Made by a program: the position numbers and the translations under genes
Notes under the pieces: generated by a model
The model's database searches: none
Seen by the model: only the letters and a program-made list of their open reading frames with translations
Told to the model about the DNA's origin: nothing
In this document: positions 14,593 through 27,400 of the stretch, one piece after another
Layout: the number at the start of each line of letters is the position of its first letter
How positions within the stretch are numbered: position 1 is the stretch's first letter
From: Heliopora coerulea
Lineage: Eukaryota; Cnidaria; Anthozoa; Scleralcyonacea; Helioporidae
Direction: 5' to 3'
Assembly: GCA_030142905.1 (NCBI GenBank)
Contig: JASJOG010000074.1
Location: 1,376,501-1,440,500 of the forward strand
DNA: 64,000 nucleotides

Positions 14593-15276
14593 TTAAACAA
14601 TAATGCCTTCGTAGCTGCTTGAGGAATTCCTTCTTTTCCGCCGGTTCCTCCTCCTCTTACGCCTGGTTGGTTTTGGAGTCCTTTCGCCAACTTGTTGGTC
14701 CTTCAAGTTCTCTCCTTTACACTCAGCGACCATTTTCGCAAGTATTTTCAGTCCTTCGTTAAAACCATCACCGACGTAACACGAGGATGCTTCCACATGC
14801 CACAAGTGTTTGCCGCTAAGTTCATTCAACCTCAACTCTTTCGCGATCATTTCGGGAGATAATGCCCCGACACAGTCTTGCTTGTTCGCTACTACTAAAA
14901 TTGGTGCATGGCTGAGTTGTGCCGAGTCCGAATTGATTAAGTTAAACAGCTCATGTCGGGCTTCTTCCATCCGGCTCTGATCCACACTGTCAACAACGAA
15001 CACAACTGCCTCTGTTCTCCTCACGTAAGCCCGCCACAAAGGCCTGTTTGACTCTCTCCCGCCAACATCCCAAACCTTGAACTTAAGTTTCTTGGTGACC
15101 GATACACATTCAACGTTGAAAGCTGTCGTTGGAAAAGTCTTGATGTTCTCCTTTAACTTCGATTTGTACAAAATACTCGTCTTGCCAGCGTTATCCAAAC
15201 CGACCATGACTACGTGATGTGGCGATGATACTGCTGAAGAGATCTTTTCCAAGGACACCATCAACAGATTACCCAT
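14593..15276 (-). CDS. ARL4-like small GTPase, single exon
   Basis: Arf-like GTPase of 227 residues in one exon; ARL4-type proteins sit at the plasma membrane and recruit Arf guanine-exchange factors. The start is set at MGNLL because Gly2 gives the usual N-myristoylation context; a Met nine codons upstream is in frame. Motifs: P-loop GLDNAGKTS (26-34), switch I threonines in FPTTAFN, switch II WDVGGR (69-74), NKQD (131-134), SSCY in place of the usual SA-type G5 loop. The C-terminus is extended by a strongly basic run of Lys/Arg (about 205-220), as in ARL4 members that carry a nuclear and phosphoinositide-binding tail. Odd point: Arg74 replaces the glutamine of DVGGQ that positions the attacking water, so GTP hydrolysis may be impaired. 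Assignment to ARL4 rather than another ARL rests on the tail and the FVVDSVDxxRMEEA block. Confidence 0.85.
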   Translation of the reverse strand: MGNLLMVSLEKISSAVSSPHHVVMVGLDNAGKTSILYKSKLKENIKTFPTTAFNVECVSVTKKLKFKVWDVGGRESNRPLWRAYVRRTEAVVFVVDSVDQSRMEEARHELFNLINSDSAQLSHAPILVVANKQDCVGALSPEMIAKELRLNELSGKHLWHVEASSCYVGDGFNEGLKILAKMVAECKGENLKDQQVGERTPKPTRRKRRRNRRKRRNSSSSYEGIIV

Positions 15277-18200
15277 GGCCAATTTGAAGACCCCAAGAGG
15301 CAAGACTGTTCGAGTGTTGACTGTAACCGCAGTGAATACTACAATACTACAACCTACAGCTTAAGATTGTACCAATACTAGCTCGGTATTTCTTTAACGT
15401 TAAAAGAAACGAGAAAGATCCTCACTTTGTGGCATAGATTTATTAGGTTCGGTCGATGAAGCTCCAGTTTTTGGCGTTCTGTTTCAAACGGTAAATACGG
15501 TTTGCCTTCACTTGTCATACGCGACTCGAAACCATCGCGAGAGACTTACTCTTTGCGTACGTAATTAAATGATTACCATAGGCGCTTCCGATTGGCAGAG
15601 TGGCATTTGGAAAGGATATATATTTAAATACCAGTCATAAGATATGACAATGACTCCCTGATGATTCAAGTAGCTTTGGATTTTAGCCCACGATGCAAAT
15701 AAATTTGACTTGTTGAATTTAGTACCTGTCTTGGCGACAGATTTATATAACATAATTCTAAGATACCATGACAAGAAAGGAAGGTTACTAGGGAGAAGCG
15801 ACGATTTCAGTTGTGGTTGTCGTAAATTTTTAACGGTAATTCAGGGAAATATTTCCCTGAAAGATGCAAAAATCGTCTCATTTGAAATAAAAGTATTTCA
15901 GTGAATGACAATCTAGTGATTTTAAGTCCATTAAACATCTTGAGAAGATAATTGTGATTCAGATCTGACGGTTGTTTTGCTATGACTAAACCACAATCAT
16001 GTAATCAGCCTACTTTGCATATGGCATTCATTAATGTTGAATACCTACTTCAGGTGGCTGCTGTTTGGTCTAGTTTACAAGTTCCAATTTTTAATGTGGA
16101 GAAAGCCGGATTGTGTAAACTGTCCCGTTCACTTCTTTCAACTTGTTTAATGTTCAGTAAATCTCACAGGTGCTTCATCTTGGCCACCCAAAAGACTTAA
16201 ATACAGTTAAACTTTATGAAACGATCACTCATAAATCATGTTTTATGAATAACAACAAGGTCATAGACGTTGACGATTGAAAACGACGACGCGATCGCCG
16301 TGAACTGTTGCAAACTCAGGTACCTTATTGGTTAACTCCAAAGTTCCGTAGTGCGTATCTGCGTAGGGCTTGGACGTGCCGATTCTTCCTTTTCCGATTA
16401 AAATTATTACCTTCTCTTATTACAAGTCTTCAACTATAAGTATAAGATTATATATATATATATATATATAAACCTTTTCTGCAAGCAGAAACCGTGTGCA
16501 CGTCGTGAGGCCAAAATGATGTGGAACGAAGTCGCCAAGTCCAAAAAATTTCCATCAAGAAGCAGTGATCTGCTACAAGTGAGGGGGAGAGATAAAGCAA
16601 TAAATTTCAGGGTGTAATGAGGAGAATTTTAATCTTATATTTTTATAATTTCTTATTGTAAAGGAAGAGCCGGAATGAGGATTTAGTTGCTGACTTTAAT
16701 CGTAAGAAACACAATAAAAAACCCCCAAAAAACAAACACGAACACACTAAAGAATTTTTGTATATTGGCTGTAATAGTAGAAATCACAGGAATGACATCT
16801 TGCAAAAATTGATGAGTTATTTCATGCCGAGCTTTTGACCTGTTCATTCATGTCAAGCCTTCATCAGGAACAACGCCAAGGTAGCTTGCGTGCAGACTTC
16901 ACCTGATACGAAACCCGTTCGCATTTTGTCGTGAGAATCGCCGATAATCATCTCAGTTCAGTGCCTGATTCTTACGGCCTTTATTCACACCAAATTCCTT
17001 TGATGTGATCTGCGACGGTCTGGGGCGGCATTAAAAACTTTGTTCAAAGTTGTCGTAAGGTTTCCGTGAACCAGAGGTATCAGCCTGTCGATTCACGTCC
17101 TGGATCAGACACATTGTCTGTAAATTCGAGGAGTCACCAGAACGGAGATGACGATAAAAAATTAAGAATGAGAAATGTAAAGGGGTCGGCAATCTAATAT
17201 CAAATATCCTGATACAGCGGTTGGGAAATGTGATCTCGCTTAGCATGAAACTTCGACAATTTTCCACTCAATTTACTTCTTTACCTTTCCATGTATGAAG
17301 TTTTCGTTCTCGATCATTGTTCTCTTTGTTGGGTTTTTTTTTTGCTTTGTTCTTTCATTAGTTATACTGTAGCAATTTTGTTGTGTTACCACATAGTTAT
17401 GCATGATAGGGATAAATACGGATCGGTTGAAGAGGCCATGTGTCACACCCACAAAAGGTGCGTTGGATCTGATATTAAATCACCTAAGATGTGCATTAAA
17501 AATCTCGGCTTTTGACTCTTTATTTTTTGGCCCACCCGCTACACCCTTGCAGTGATTTCGGAAACTCTTGGCCACTTAAACACAGTTATGGAGACAATTG
17601 CCTCCACTCCAAACCCAATTGGTGAGAACGCCGTCCTCCCAACAAAGCTTATTTTCGATACTTCCGGTGTAAAAACGCGCTTTTGAAGCGCTTTAGGCTC
17701 TCTAAAATACGGGGGGAAATACCAACTGTTTTATGTAGAATGTGTGTGACCCTTTCTAAAATCTAAATTGCAACTCTGTTAGTCAATGGAAAACCAGACA
17801 AATGTATGTGGACAAGCTTTGGGTTTGTGAATGCACGATCACATTTGGCATGACATGGGAAAATTGTTTTCTTGAGCAAACATTTCCATTGTGTGGGAGT
17901 AAAAAACTATAGCTGAGAAGGAAATTTGTGAAAGTTAGGCATGTCCTGCAGTACTTGACCCTCTGAAGCAGCAGAGGATATGTGAGGATTTCCATGTATT
18001 GTTCATATATCTTAATTAGTAGAAAAGGCATTTTTAAAAGGAATACTCAACTTAGAGGAAATTGTTTTCCAGGTAGTCTTACCTCAGTAACTAGTTACCA
18101 GATTAAATGCCCATACAGCAAAAATTCTGCCTTTGTCTTTCAGTTTAACATTTAAAAATACATACAGATACTTTGCATGAATGCTTATAAGGTCAACATT

Positions 18201-18616
18201 TAAAGTAAGCTGATTTTCAAGATAATTTTGCACCTTTCAACAACATATTTGTAAGTGGATTTGGCTTTGGCTCACTCCTTTCTTACCTCATCCATTCACT
18301 CAAACATTGTCAGGGAGTTGTATTTTTGTACGAGTTGATAAAAAGATTGTAAACATCCTAATCTTCTGACATTTTCAGCAATATTTAAAAACAACTGAAT
18401 AACATTATCAAGTTCTGACCATAAAACATGCTAACCAAAATCTGGCAGGCCATAAAGCAGTTTTTTATTCAAAGTTAAGAGATCAAAACTAACATTTTCA
18501 GAGGAAGAGATAAAGGCATTTCTTGCACTTGTTTGAGTTTAACTGCATTGCACAACTTAGAACAGTCAAATATTAGTCATGGAATGTCAAATGAATTGGT
18601 TCTCTCACAATTACCA
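15277..18616. other. Gene-poor region upstream of the ARL4-like gene
   Basis: About 3.3 kb without a coding region that I can support. It contains the ARL4-like promoter side (15277-15560), a TA dinucleotide run at 16449-16470, a hammerhead-like CTGATGA word on the minus strand at 16861-16867 followed by a GCTTGAC/GTCAAAAGC stem, and several short open frames lacking codon structure. The segment 16260-16400 is richer in CG than its surroundings. The right end is the 3' side of NDUFB10. Confidence 0.5.
16449..16470. repeat. (TA)n microsatellite
   Basis: Uninterrupted TA dinucleotide run of about eleven units in the gene-poor region. Confidence 0.9.
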
Positions 18617-19093
18617 TCACTTCTCTTTCATTTTCTTGATAGCTTTTTCAATAAATTTCACATGACTTGGTTTATAGCCATTGACATTTCCCCCATCAGT
18701 GTAGCCCCAAGCTGGAAAAAAAAATATGTTTATATAATTTTATTATATTCAATCAAATGATAAACACAGAACCAAAAATGCTCAGCATAATGACTGGTAA
18801 GAACCATGTAACATAGCTCTCAGTCACTAATATTGTCCCTCACCATCTCTTTTGTAAAGCTGAAATGCTTGCCAATAATTATCTATCTCTTTCTGGCAGT
18901 TATCTTTAAAATTCATTTCTTCCCTTTGGTAGCAATCACGAAGTCTTTCATGGTATATTTTAACTTTCTCAACATGGACAGCTTTGTCTCTTGCCCACTG
19001 ACCCTTTGCCTCATAAAATGCTACAGGATCAAGGCAATCAATCTCATCAAAAGATGGTCCTCTCTCGGAATAATAACGCTTGAAGTTTTCCAT
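18617..19093 (-). CDS. NDUFB10: NDUFB10 (PDSW), complex I accessory subunit
   Basis: Accessory subunit of the membrane arm of mitochondrial NADH:ubiquinone oxidoreductase, on the intermembrane-space side. Two exons, 19093-18844 and 18711-18617, give 114 residues. The aligned core matches the vertebrate protein: DCLDP, FYEAKGQWARD, ERLRDCYQRE and DNCQKE, with cysteines at 20, 54 and 66 corresponding to those that form disulphides in the human subunit. At 114 residues it is much shorter than human (172): the N-terminal segment before YYSERG is only a few residues and the C-terminal arm is cut back. An upstream exon adding N-terminal sequence cannot be excluded, but the ATG at 19093 is the first in the frame. 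Head-to-head with RPL3, starts 900 bases apart. Confidence 0.86.
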
Positions 19094-19993
19094 TTATTTC
19101 AACCTATTTTGTAAATGTAAACAAAGCATAATTTTAGTGTTACACGCAAACTAAACCATAAGTACAAATATCCATTCATATAGACAGCACATTACATAAG
19201 TTAATTAGATATGACTAAAGGCCCAAGTGAAGCGACGACTTCAGGAGAGACGAACTAAACTGCAATGTAGGCCTGCCCAAATTGATTAACTTCGACTGTG
19301 GGATCAAAAGTCGAACTTAATTTTGGCTAACAAACTGAGGTAAGCCGAGTCCGAGGTCTTGTCCGAAACATATATTATCATAAAATATTTACAATTTATT
19401 CATTTAGATACAAAAAAATCGACGTTTGATCCCGAAACGAAATTTGGACATTCATTCAGTCAGTCAGCACCATACGTAAAGAACATCTCGGTCAATCCAC
19501 ATACAGTCGTTGGAACTTAAGGAGGCATACGTCTATCTTGCAGTGAACTTAAATCGCAGTAGTTAGTTTTTCTAGTGTGAAATATGTTATGAGAACGGGG
19601 CCTTTATGCCCAGTAACAAAATTATTAATAAACACTGCAAGTTAATAAATACTATCAATACCTACTCATTTAAGACTAACAACAAAATTAACCGTAATTT
19701 CGTTTCTATGAAAGACGAACGTAAAATGAGTGCTCACAGAGATCAAGTATCCGTTCGTGAAAGCTGAAAAATCCTTCTTACTGGCACAAACACAACTCAT
19801 TAAAAATAAGCAAACTAAAGAAATCGGCAACAAGAATACGCCATAGTTATTGACCGAGGGGAAGGAAATAGGATTGGTAACCACTGCAATCAGAGCTCAT
19901 GGTAACATTTTATTTACTGCTGACCATACACCTAATATGTTTTGCTGATTCGTTAAAGGTCTTTCTCTTGAGTTCAGGTTCATTTTGAACACG
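19094..19993. promoter_or_regulatory. Divergent promoter interval NDUFB10 / RPL3
   Basis: 900 bases between two starts that point away from each other, so both promoters must lie here. No TATA box in a convincing place. The RPL3 end carries a TOP-like tract. The rest is AT-rich with scattered CG words and no visible gene. Confidence 0.5.
19961..19969 (+). promoter_or_regulatory. Possible 5' TOP tract of RPL3
   Basis: CTTTCTCTT, 25 bases before the RPL3 start codon, is the C-plus-pyrimidines pattern found at the 5' end of ribosomal protein mRNAs under TOR control. Whether transcription starts at its C is inferred from position only. Confidence 0.5.
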
Positions 19994-22900
19994 ATGGTAA
20001 GGAATGTTCATTAGAAAATCCTTTTTTTTCGAGCCCATCTTCCAGCTTCAGTTTTTCTTTCCACAAATGTACGAAAACTTAAATGTCAGGCATATTAGAT
20101 AGTGATATATTTATGGTCTTCGTGCAGTTCGAATACGAAAAAACGATGATAAAATTGCTGCTTTAGCCCTAAATTTCTAAAGGACTGCTCCATAGGAAAA
20201 ACGCGGTCACTTAGAGATAACTTTTGGTATGTAGTATTTGATATGATTTACTCGTTAAATTTACGGAAAGTCCTAGAAAGACAGAAGTGTCTGTGTCACT
20301 TGCTGTCAGTTTGGTTCAACTCTTAGTTGCCGAAGTAAGACCCTTAGACTGGAAATAGATGAGCTGTTATAATTATACCATGAATTTTATTTAGTCTCAC
20401 AGGAAGTTCTCTGCCCCTCGTCATGGTTCCAAAGGTTTCTTGCCTCGCAAGAGGAGTAAAAAACACCGTGGCAAGGTGAAGTCTTTCCCCAAAGATGACA
20501 AAACTGTTCCTCCACACTTGACTGCTTTCATTGGCTTCAAAGCTGGAATGACCCATATCCTTAGAGAGGTGAACCGACCAGGCTCAAGTAAGTCATGTTT
20601 GCTATAAAACAACCAGATAGAAGGAAGAAAACGGAGTATTTTACTCAAATTCAATATCACTGAATTTATATAGCAGCTTTTTATCACAATTACCCAGACA
20701 AAGAAACTTTTTCCTCAAGATTACATGTGGGCAGAAATTTTAGTGTAAAACTGTGAAACTGGACCAGGTTGTGTAATGGATGGATATTTTATCTAGTGGG
20801 TAAGACCTATCAAGTGAATGGCTATATCCATGCTGTCAACCAGGAAATTAAAATTTTATCAACCAAGTAGCAACTTACCCAACTTAATGATGGTATTTGG
20901 TAAATGAAATCTAAGTTGGATTGTTTAAAACATGAATATTGCTTGCTTGTATGGATTTTTGTAATTCTACGTTTTGTGTAGTCATCCCCAAAATCATCCA
21001 TTAGGAAGTGTGAACTTTTATGTCTGGCTCTGATTAGAGCTGTTTCATTGAAATAACTAATTTTTACCTCTGGTTTTTTAGTTGTTCTTGTTCTTTCTTT
21101 ATAGCAAAAACTCCTTATACAAATCATTAACATTATAACTCAGAATTGCCTCTTTTGTTTTTCTAAATGGCCCATTTCACTTTCAGAAATTCACAAGAAG
21201 GAGGTGGTTGAAGCTGTTACCATCATTGAGACTCCTCCAATGATGATAGTTGGAATTGTGGGATACATTGAGACCCCCCATGGCCTGCGTCCATTGACCA
21301 CTGTCTGGGCTGAGCATCTTAGTGAAGAGTGTAGAAGACGTTTTTATAAGAACTGGTAAGATCCTGTGGTAGGACCTGTAGTGATGACACTTATAAACTC
21401 TCTGAAATACACATGCTCAGAAAAAGTTTTTTTTGAGTCACTAATTAGAGTTCTTCCCTTGGAGTTTGTATAGCTTGTTAGACCTATCCCTGATGATCAG
21501 TTAACTAGCAAATCAAAAATATTTTTTATTGGTAGAATACTTCTCTTATTTTACTTTGGAAGATTATTGTTATCTAACTGAAAGCACTTTGAAGCATTGG
21601 ATCTCCTCTCAGCTTTTTATTGCTGATGAGATTCAGGCATCTTTTACATATTAACAGTTAGCTCGTGCCAATCTCTGTCCAAAAGGTGTCGATCTAAAAA
21701 GAAGGCATTCACAAAAGCTTGTCGCAGATGGGGTGATGAGGAAGGAAAGAAAAGCATTGAACGGGATCTGGATAGAATGAAGAAATACTGCAAAGTGATC
21801 CGAGTTCTTGCACATACTCAGGTTGGTTTGTAAAATTTTCGATACTCTAGGCCTAATTGCTTGAGGTAATTAACATTAATATGAAGTAGTAGAAATTGTG
21901 ATACAAATTTTTGAGCTTGCTACTTGGTGATGTTGAATTTTTTGTAACAATACTTATTTGTATTCCACTTGCAAATGGAAAACCACAACAAGAAAGAGTT
22001 AAAAAAACGATAGTTGTAAGCCTATATAATTTGCTGTAAATAATAGCTGGCATATGCTGCAGTTATATGGTCATATAAGAGGAAATTTATTTTGTATTTT
22101 ATGATGAAATTTCTTGTTTGTTTTAGCAAAAACTGGTGAAGCTTCGTCAGAAGAAAGCTCATATCATGGAGATTCAGGTGAATGGTGGTGATATAGCAGA
22201 AAAGGTTGATTGGGCAAAAGAACGTTTGGAGAATCCTGCCCCTGTTAGCAAAGTATTCAGTAAAGATGAGATGATTGATGTCATTGGTGTAACCAAAGGG
22301 AAAGGATTTAAAGGTAGACTCATAGGAAGTTTTATATTAAACACTAGGGAGAGTGTTTGACCCATCAGTCAAACCCTAAAAAGAGATGATTAAATGTTGT
22401 TACTAAGGTGAAGCTAAGTTTTTATAAACCTGTAGAGGTGTTTGATCAAAAGGTCAAATGCTGTCACAAGTGTTTGATATACTATTCAGAAATGACTTAA
22501 TATTTCAGGAGAAAATTGATGTTAAAGTTGGCTCACTTCATGCAAGTGTTCTATCGTAGTGTCTCTGAACATGTCTTAAAAGGTTTACTGTGGTCATAGC
22601 TGAAATAATGCAATAAACCTCACAAAATTTAACCTGGTTTTATCCTGTTCTCAAGAGATGTCTTTTCATCTGGATATGATATGAATGGCTCAGCAGTGAC
22701 ATTTGAAGTTTGATACCTTTTAATTTCCAGGTGTGACCTTCCGTTGGGGAACCAAGAAATTGCCACGGAAGACCCACAAAGGTTTACGTAAAGTTGCTTG
22801 TATTGGTGCATGGCATCCAGCCAGGGTATCATTTGCTGTTGCTCGTGCTGGCCAGTGTGGTTATCACCACAGGACTGAGATGAACAAAAAGATTTACCGT

Positions 22901-23755
22901 ATTGGTGCTGGGATTCACACCAAGGATGGTAAAGTTGTGAAAAACAATGCCTCGACAGAGTATGATATCTCAGACAAAAGTATTACACCAATGGTAATGG
23001 CAGTTTAATTTTTGTAGTAAACCAAAAAGATCAAATATGAATGAGAATGAATGAAATAAGTGGTTGAGTTGTCTGTATTGTACTGTATTCATAATGGCTG
23101 CTGTTTAAAACATTCTTTGTGGATATCTAATAAATGCCAGACTGGCCTCACTTTGATTGTGGTTGAAAAGAATCCCTGCTTCCAAGTGGTTGCTGAAACT
23201 TCTTAAGATGTACATAAAAGACAATTTAAACAGATAAATTTTATCATAGTGGTGGTAAAAATAATAGGAAAGGATTGGCCAAGGTGTTGAATGTTTTCAT
23301 TCCCAAGTCTTGCAGAATCCCAAGTCTTGTAGAATTCATTGCTATATATTTTTTTTTCACAGGGGGGCTTCCCACATTACGGTGAAGTTAATGAAGACTT
23401 TGTGATGGTGAAGGGTTGTGTTGTGGGCCCAAAGAAACGTGTGTTGACCCTACGCAAGGTAAGCAAAGAAATAAACCCCTGAAATCCAAATACATTACAG
23501 TATGAAGTTCATCTTGAAAGTAGTTTCTTGAAGTATAACTTGCATATGTTGCCTCAACTCATTTTGTTGTCCTCTTTTTGTGTTTAGTCTCTTCTTGTTC
23601 AGACAAGCCGTAGAGCTACGGAGGAGATTAAACTGAAGTTAATTGATACTTCATCCAAGTTTGGTCATGGCCGTTTCCAGACAGAAGAGGAGAAGAAACA
23701 GTTCATGGGCCTTCTTAAAAAGGACCAGGAACGAGAACAAGCTGGAGAAGTTTGA
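19994..23755 (+). CDS. RPL3: Ribosomal protein L3 (uL3)
   Basis: Large-subunit protein reaching the peptidyl-transferase centre. Eight exons: 19994-19996 (start codon only), 20395-20587, 21187-21355, 21686-21821, 22127-22313, 22731-22993, 23363-23458, 23588-23755, giving 404 residues (human 403). Near-identical blocks include [22 protein letters not shown], [17 protein letters not shown] core, [37 protein letters not shown] and [14 protein letters not shown]; the histidine hydroxylated in other animals lies in the W-finger region [18 protein letters not shown]. The C-terminus [11 protein letters not shown] differs from vertebrates, as usual. ATTAAA at about 23793 may be the poly(A) signal. 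Introns of 300-600 bases were checked for snoRNAs, which other animals keep here; only weak C/D-like words were found. Confidence 0.98.
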
Positions 23756-24443
23756 ATGAATGAAAATTGCCTGTAATTGAAAATGGTGTTCAATTAAAAA
23801 GCACAGTATCTGAGTTGAAAATGTGCAATGTCTTTATGTTGATTAGTTTGTGAATAAGACATCTAAAAAGTCAAAAAATTAGCTAGCCTTGCTTGAAACT
23901 GATATAATTTATGGAGTTCTGGGTAGCATGCAGGCAGGTTTTTGTCCCCTGCTCAAGAGAGCTTTTTGAAAATTGCTGGGTAAATAGTTGTAAAACTCTG
24001 AAGGGATAAGGCATAACTTTTGGTAACCTGTACAGACCATTTGTATAAATATGACTGCATTATTTTACGTACCCTCTAGGAACCAGTGGTAAAGCTGAGG
24101 GTTTGCATGCAGAAATTCCGCATCATGTTAATTATGCAATTGCTCCATTTCTCAAATCTTTTTGCCGAAAAGATTTTCGTTGAGCATGTTAAAAAATTTA
24201 ACCTAATTTTGCCCAACTCCAGAAAGTCTTTTAGTCCATAAATTTGGAACTATTAGCGACAATAATTGTGTCACTGGTATTGTGGGTGGTTATTTTTTAA
24301 TCACGAAGTCTCGCTGCAAAACTGGAAGTCGTTTGCTTGAAATCTCCCAATCACATCGAGAATTTGACTTCGAATATTATCGGAAAGGCGTCGGAAAGCT
24401 ACTCCTGCGATGTGTTCACGTTGAGTACTTCCGAGGAAGGAAG
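23756..24443. other. Intergenic RPL3 3' end to GGA 5' end
   Basis: About 690 bases between two plus-strand genes. The left 100 bases should be RPL3 3' UTR; 24280-24443 is richer in CG and likely the GGA promoter and 5' UTR. A long open frame running from 24282 into the first GGA exon is in a different reading frame and is not counted as a gene. Confidence 0.5.
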
Positions 24444-27400
24444 ATGGCGGCCACATTCGAGTACGAGACACTGGAAGCACTTTTGGGTAGGATTTACTCT
24501 TCCCATAGGCAGACTAAACATGCAGCAAGCCTAACATTCCGTCTGGTTTGTCTTGATAGATAAGTGTACAGATCCTAACACTGGGAAAGAAGACTGGAGG
24601 TACATCAATGCCTTTTGTGATCGCGTGAACAAAGATTATGATGGGTAAGATTTTGATTGGTGTAAGTTGTGAGTCACAAATCTTATGTCATTCATGTTGA
24701 AAAACATAATTGAATAATGATTATTATTTTAAGTTTTAATATAAGTCTTTAATGGGTTTTCATTGGAATAAATTTTCAGAAGTGGAATACACGCACTATG
24801 AAAGCTTTTTGTTCCTTATTGTGCATTTCTGTTGCATCCTTTTCTAGGCCGCTAATTTCTACAAAATTGATTGTAAGAAAGCTTCAAACATTTCAGGAAA
24901 AAGTATCTTTAATGGCTTTGTCAGTGAGTATAGTACAATGTCTCTACTAAAGGATTACATGTATAATACAGTTACATTATAAATGATAGTATAATTTAAC
25001 TAATAAGTTATTAATTAGGCTAATCGTAATTGCTTCACACTTGATGTAATGTAATGCCTTCTCACTGTGTAATATAAACAACCATCTGAGCCTTGCTTCA
25101 ATTGAACAAGCATCATTTATTGTGCTAGTAAGGAATTTTTTTGCAGTGGTTGCTTTTGCTTGGTCTTAGATGACTAATGAACAAAACCCTTCATTAGCCT
25201 ATATCAGGAATGGTTGTCAAATATAGATAATAAAGGTTGGCAAGGTATTATTGTGAGTATAAACCAATAATAGCTTAGTGGAGGGGGGTGAGATCTGACC
25301 CTTAAAGACCAATGCATCAAGAGTGTGGTGCTATGCCACAAGGGGTCTAAGTCTGCAAACCTTCTCTTTGCTTTGTCATGTGAAGAAAATAGTTTGAAAT
25401 GAGAATATAAATTGTTGTGGTGTGATAGTAATTTGAAATTTTGATAATAACCACGTATTTTGGGTCAATTTTGAAAGTGAAGGCAAGCTTGCTTAGATAG
25501 GCTGATGCATGCTGACAGTGGGGCCAAAGGGAGCCTGTAAGATAGATTTATTTAGCCAATTTGTTGATTTCATTGCTCAGAAACCCAAAGAACCAATGCC
25601 AGTCTTTGCAATACATTTTTCTTTTATGTTTTTAGGTACTTGAAGCTTGTGTAAAAAATTGTGGGCAGAAGTACCATCAAGAAATTGGAAAATTTCGATT
25701 TTTAAATGAATTAATAAAATTGATATCCAACAAGGTGAGTCCTTTGCCATTTTAAATCAAATGATACAACAATGTATTCTTCCTTAGCATACAAAAAATC
25801 CTGCTAGGCATTTTGTAAAGTGGGTGTACTCTAGCGTAGCTGGGAAAGGTCAACACTCTTCAGATTGCTCAGCTATCAGGCAGATAAAGGTTCTGACCTC
25901 ATAATAAAGGGAACCTGTATTAAAATTGTGATTTAATTCACTGACCTAGCTCTATAATTACCTTAAATGTATGATTATTTGTTATATCCTAAAAGGTTTG
26001 GGAACACCTGTTGATTGAAAGGGAATCAACCACAATACACAAAGTAGTCTGCATATTGATCACCCCTGTGACAGGTCTATCCTTTATACAATCAGTAAAC
26101 TTTAATACAGTTCTGTGCTGAATTTTATCTACAGTATGATGGCCCAAGGACACCACAAACAGTCAAGCATAAGATAATTGAGTTGTTCTACAGCTGGAGC
26201 ATTGGTCTGCCTAGTGAAACTAAAATAAAAGAAGCTTACTTAATGTTAAAGAGACAAGGTACATTTTGGAAATCAATCCCTGTAGGTTTCAGTTTTAACT
26301 TCATCTTTTCTTTTATTTACAAGGTACTGCTAAAATGTAAAAAGTGTACGTAAACAAATGTTTACACTACTTACTGCTAAAATGTAAAAACTGTATGTAA
26401 ACAAATGTTTACACTACTTACTGCTAAAATGTAAAAACTGTAAGTAAACAAACATTTACACTACTTACTGCTAAAATGTAAAAACTGTAAGTAAACAAAC
26501 GTTTACACTACTTACTGCTAAAATGTAAAAACTGTATGTAAACAAATGTTTACACTACTTACTGCTAAAATGTAAAAACTGTAAGTAAACAAACGTTTAC
26601 ACTACTTACTGCTAAAATGAAAAAACTGTAAGTAAACAAATGTTTACACTACTTACTGCTAAAATGTAAAAACTGTAAGTAAACAAACGTTTACACTACT
26701 TACTGCTAAAATGTAAAAACTGTATGTAAACAAATGTTTACACTACTTACTGCTAAAATGTAAAAACTGTATGTAAACAAATGTTTACACTACTTACTGC
26801 TAAAATGTAAAAACTGTATGTAAACAAATGTTTACACTACTTACTGCTAAAATGTAAAAACTGTATGTAAACAAATGTTTACACTACTTACTGCTAAAAT
26901 GTAAAAACTGTAAGTAAACAAATGTTTACACTACTTACTGCTAAAATGTAAAAACTGTATGTAAACAAATGTTTACACTACTTACTGCTAAAATGTAAAA
27001 ACTGTATGTAAACAAATGTTTACACTACTTACTGCTAAAATGTAAAAACTGTATGTAAACAAATGTTTACACTACTTACTGCTAAAATGTAAAAACTGTA
27101 TGTAAACAAATGTTTACACTACTTACTGCTAAAATGTAAAAACTGTATGTAGACAAATGTTTACACTACTTACTGCTAAAATGTAAAAACTGTAAGTAAA
27201 CAAATGTTTACACTACTTACTGCTAAAATGTAAAAACTGTAAGTAAACAAACGTTTACACTACTTACTGCTAAAATGTAAAAACTGTATGTAAACAAATG
27301 TTTACACTACTTACTGCTAAAATGTAAAAACTGTAAGTAAACAAATGTTTACACTACTTACTGCTAAAATGTAAAAACTGTAAGTAAACAAATGTTTACA

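Noticed and set aside
17031..17267. 78-codon minus-strand ORF in the gene-poor region
   Set aside because: No family recognised, no exon neighbours, codon use like the surrounding non-coding DNA.
21380..21690. C/D snoRNA-like boxes (GTGATGA, CTGATGA) in RPL3 intron 3
   Set aside because: No D box at suitable distance with a terminal stem; C-box words alone are frequent. A snoscan or Infernal run would settle it.
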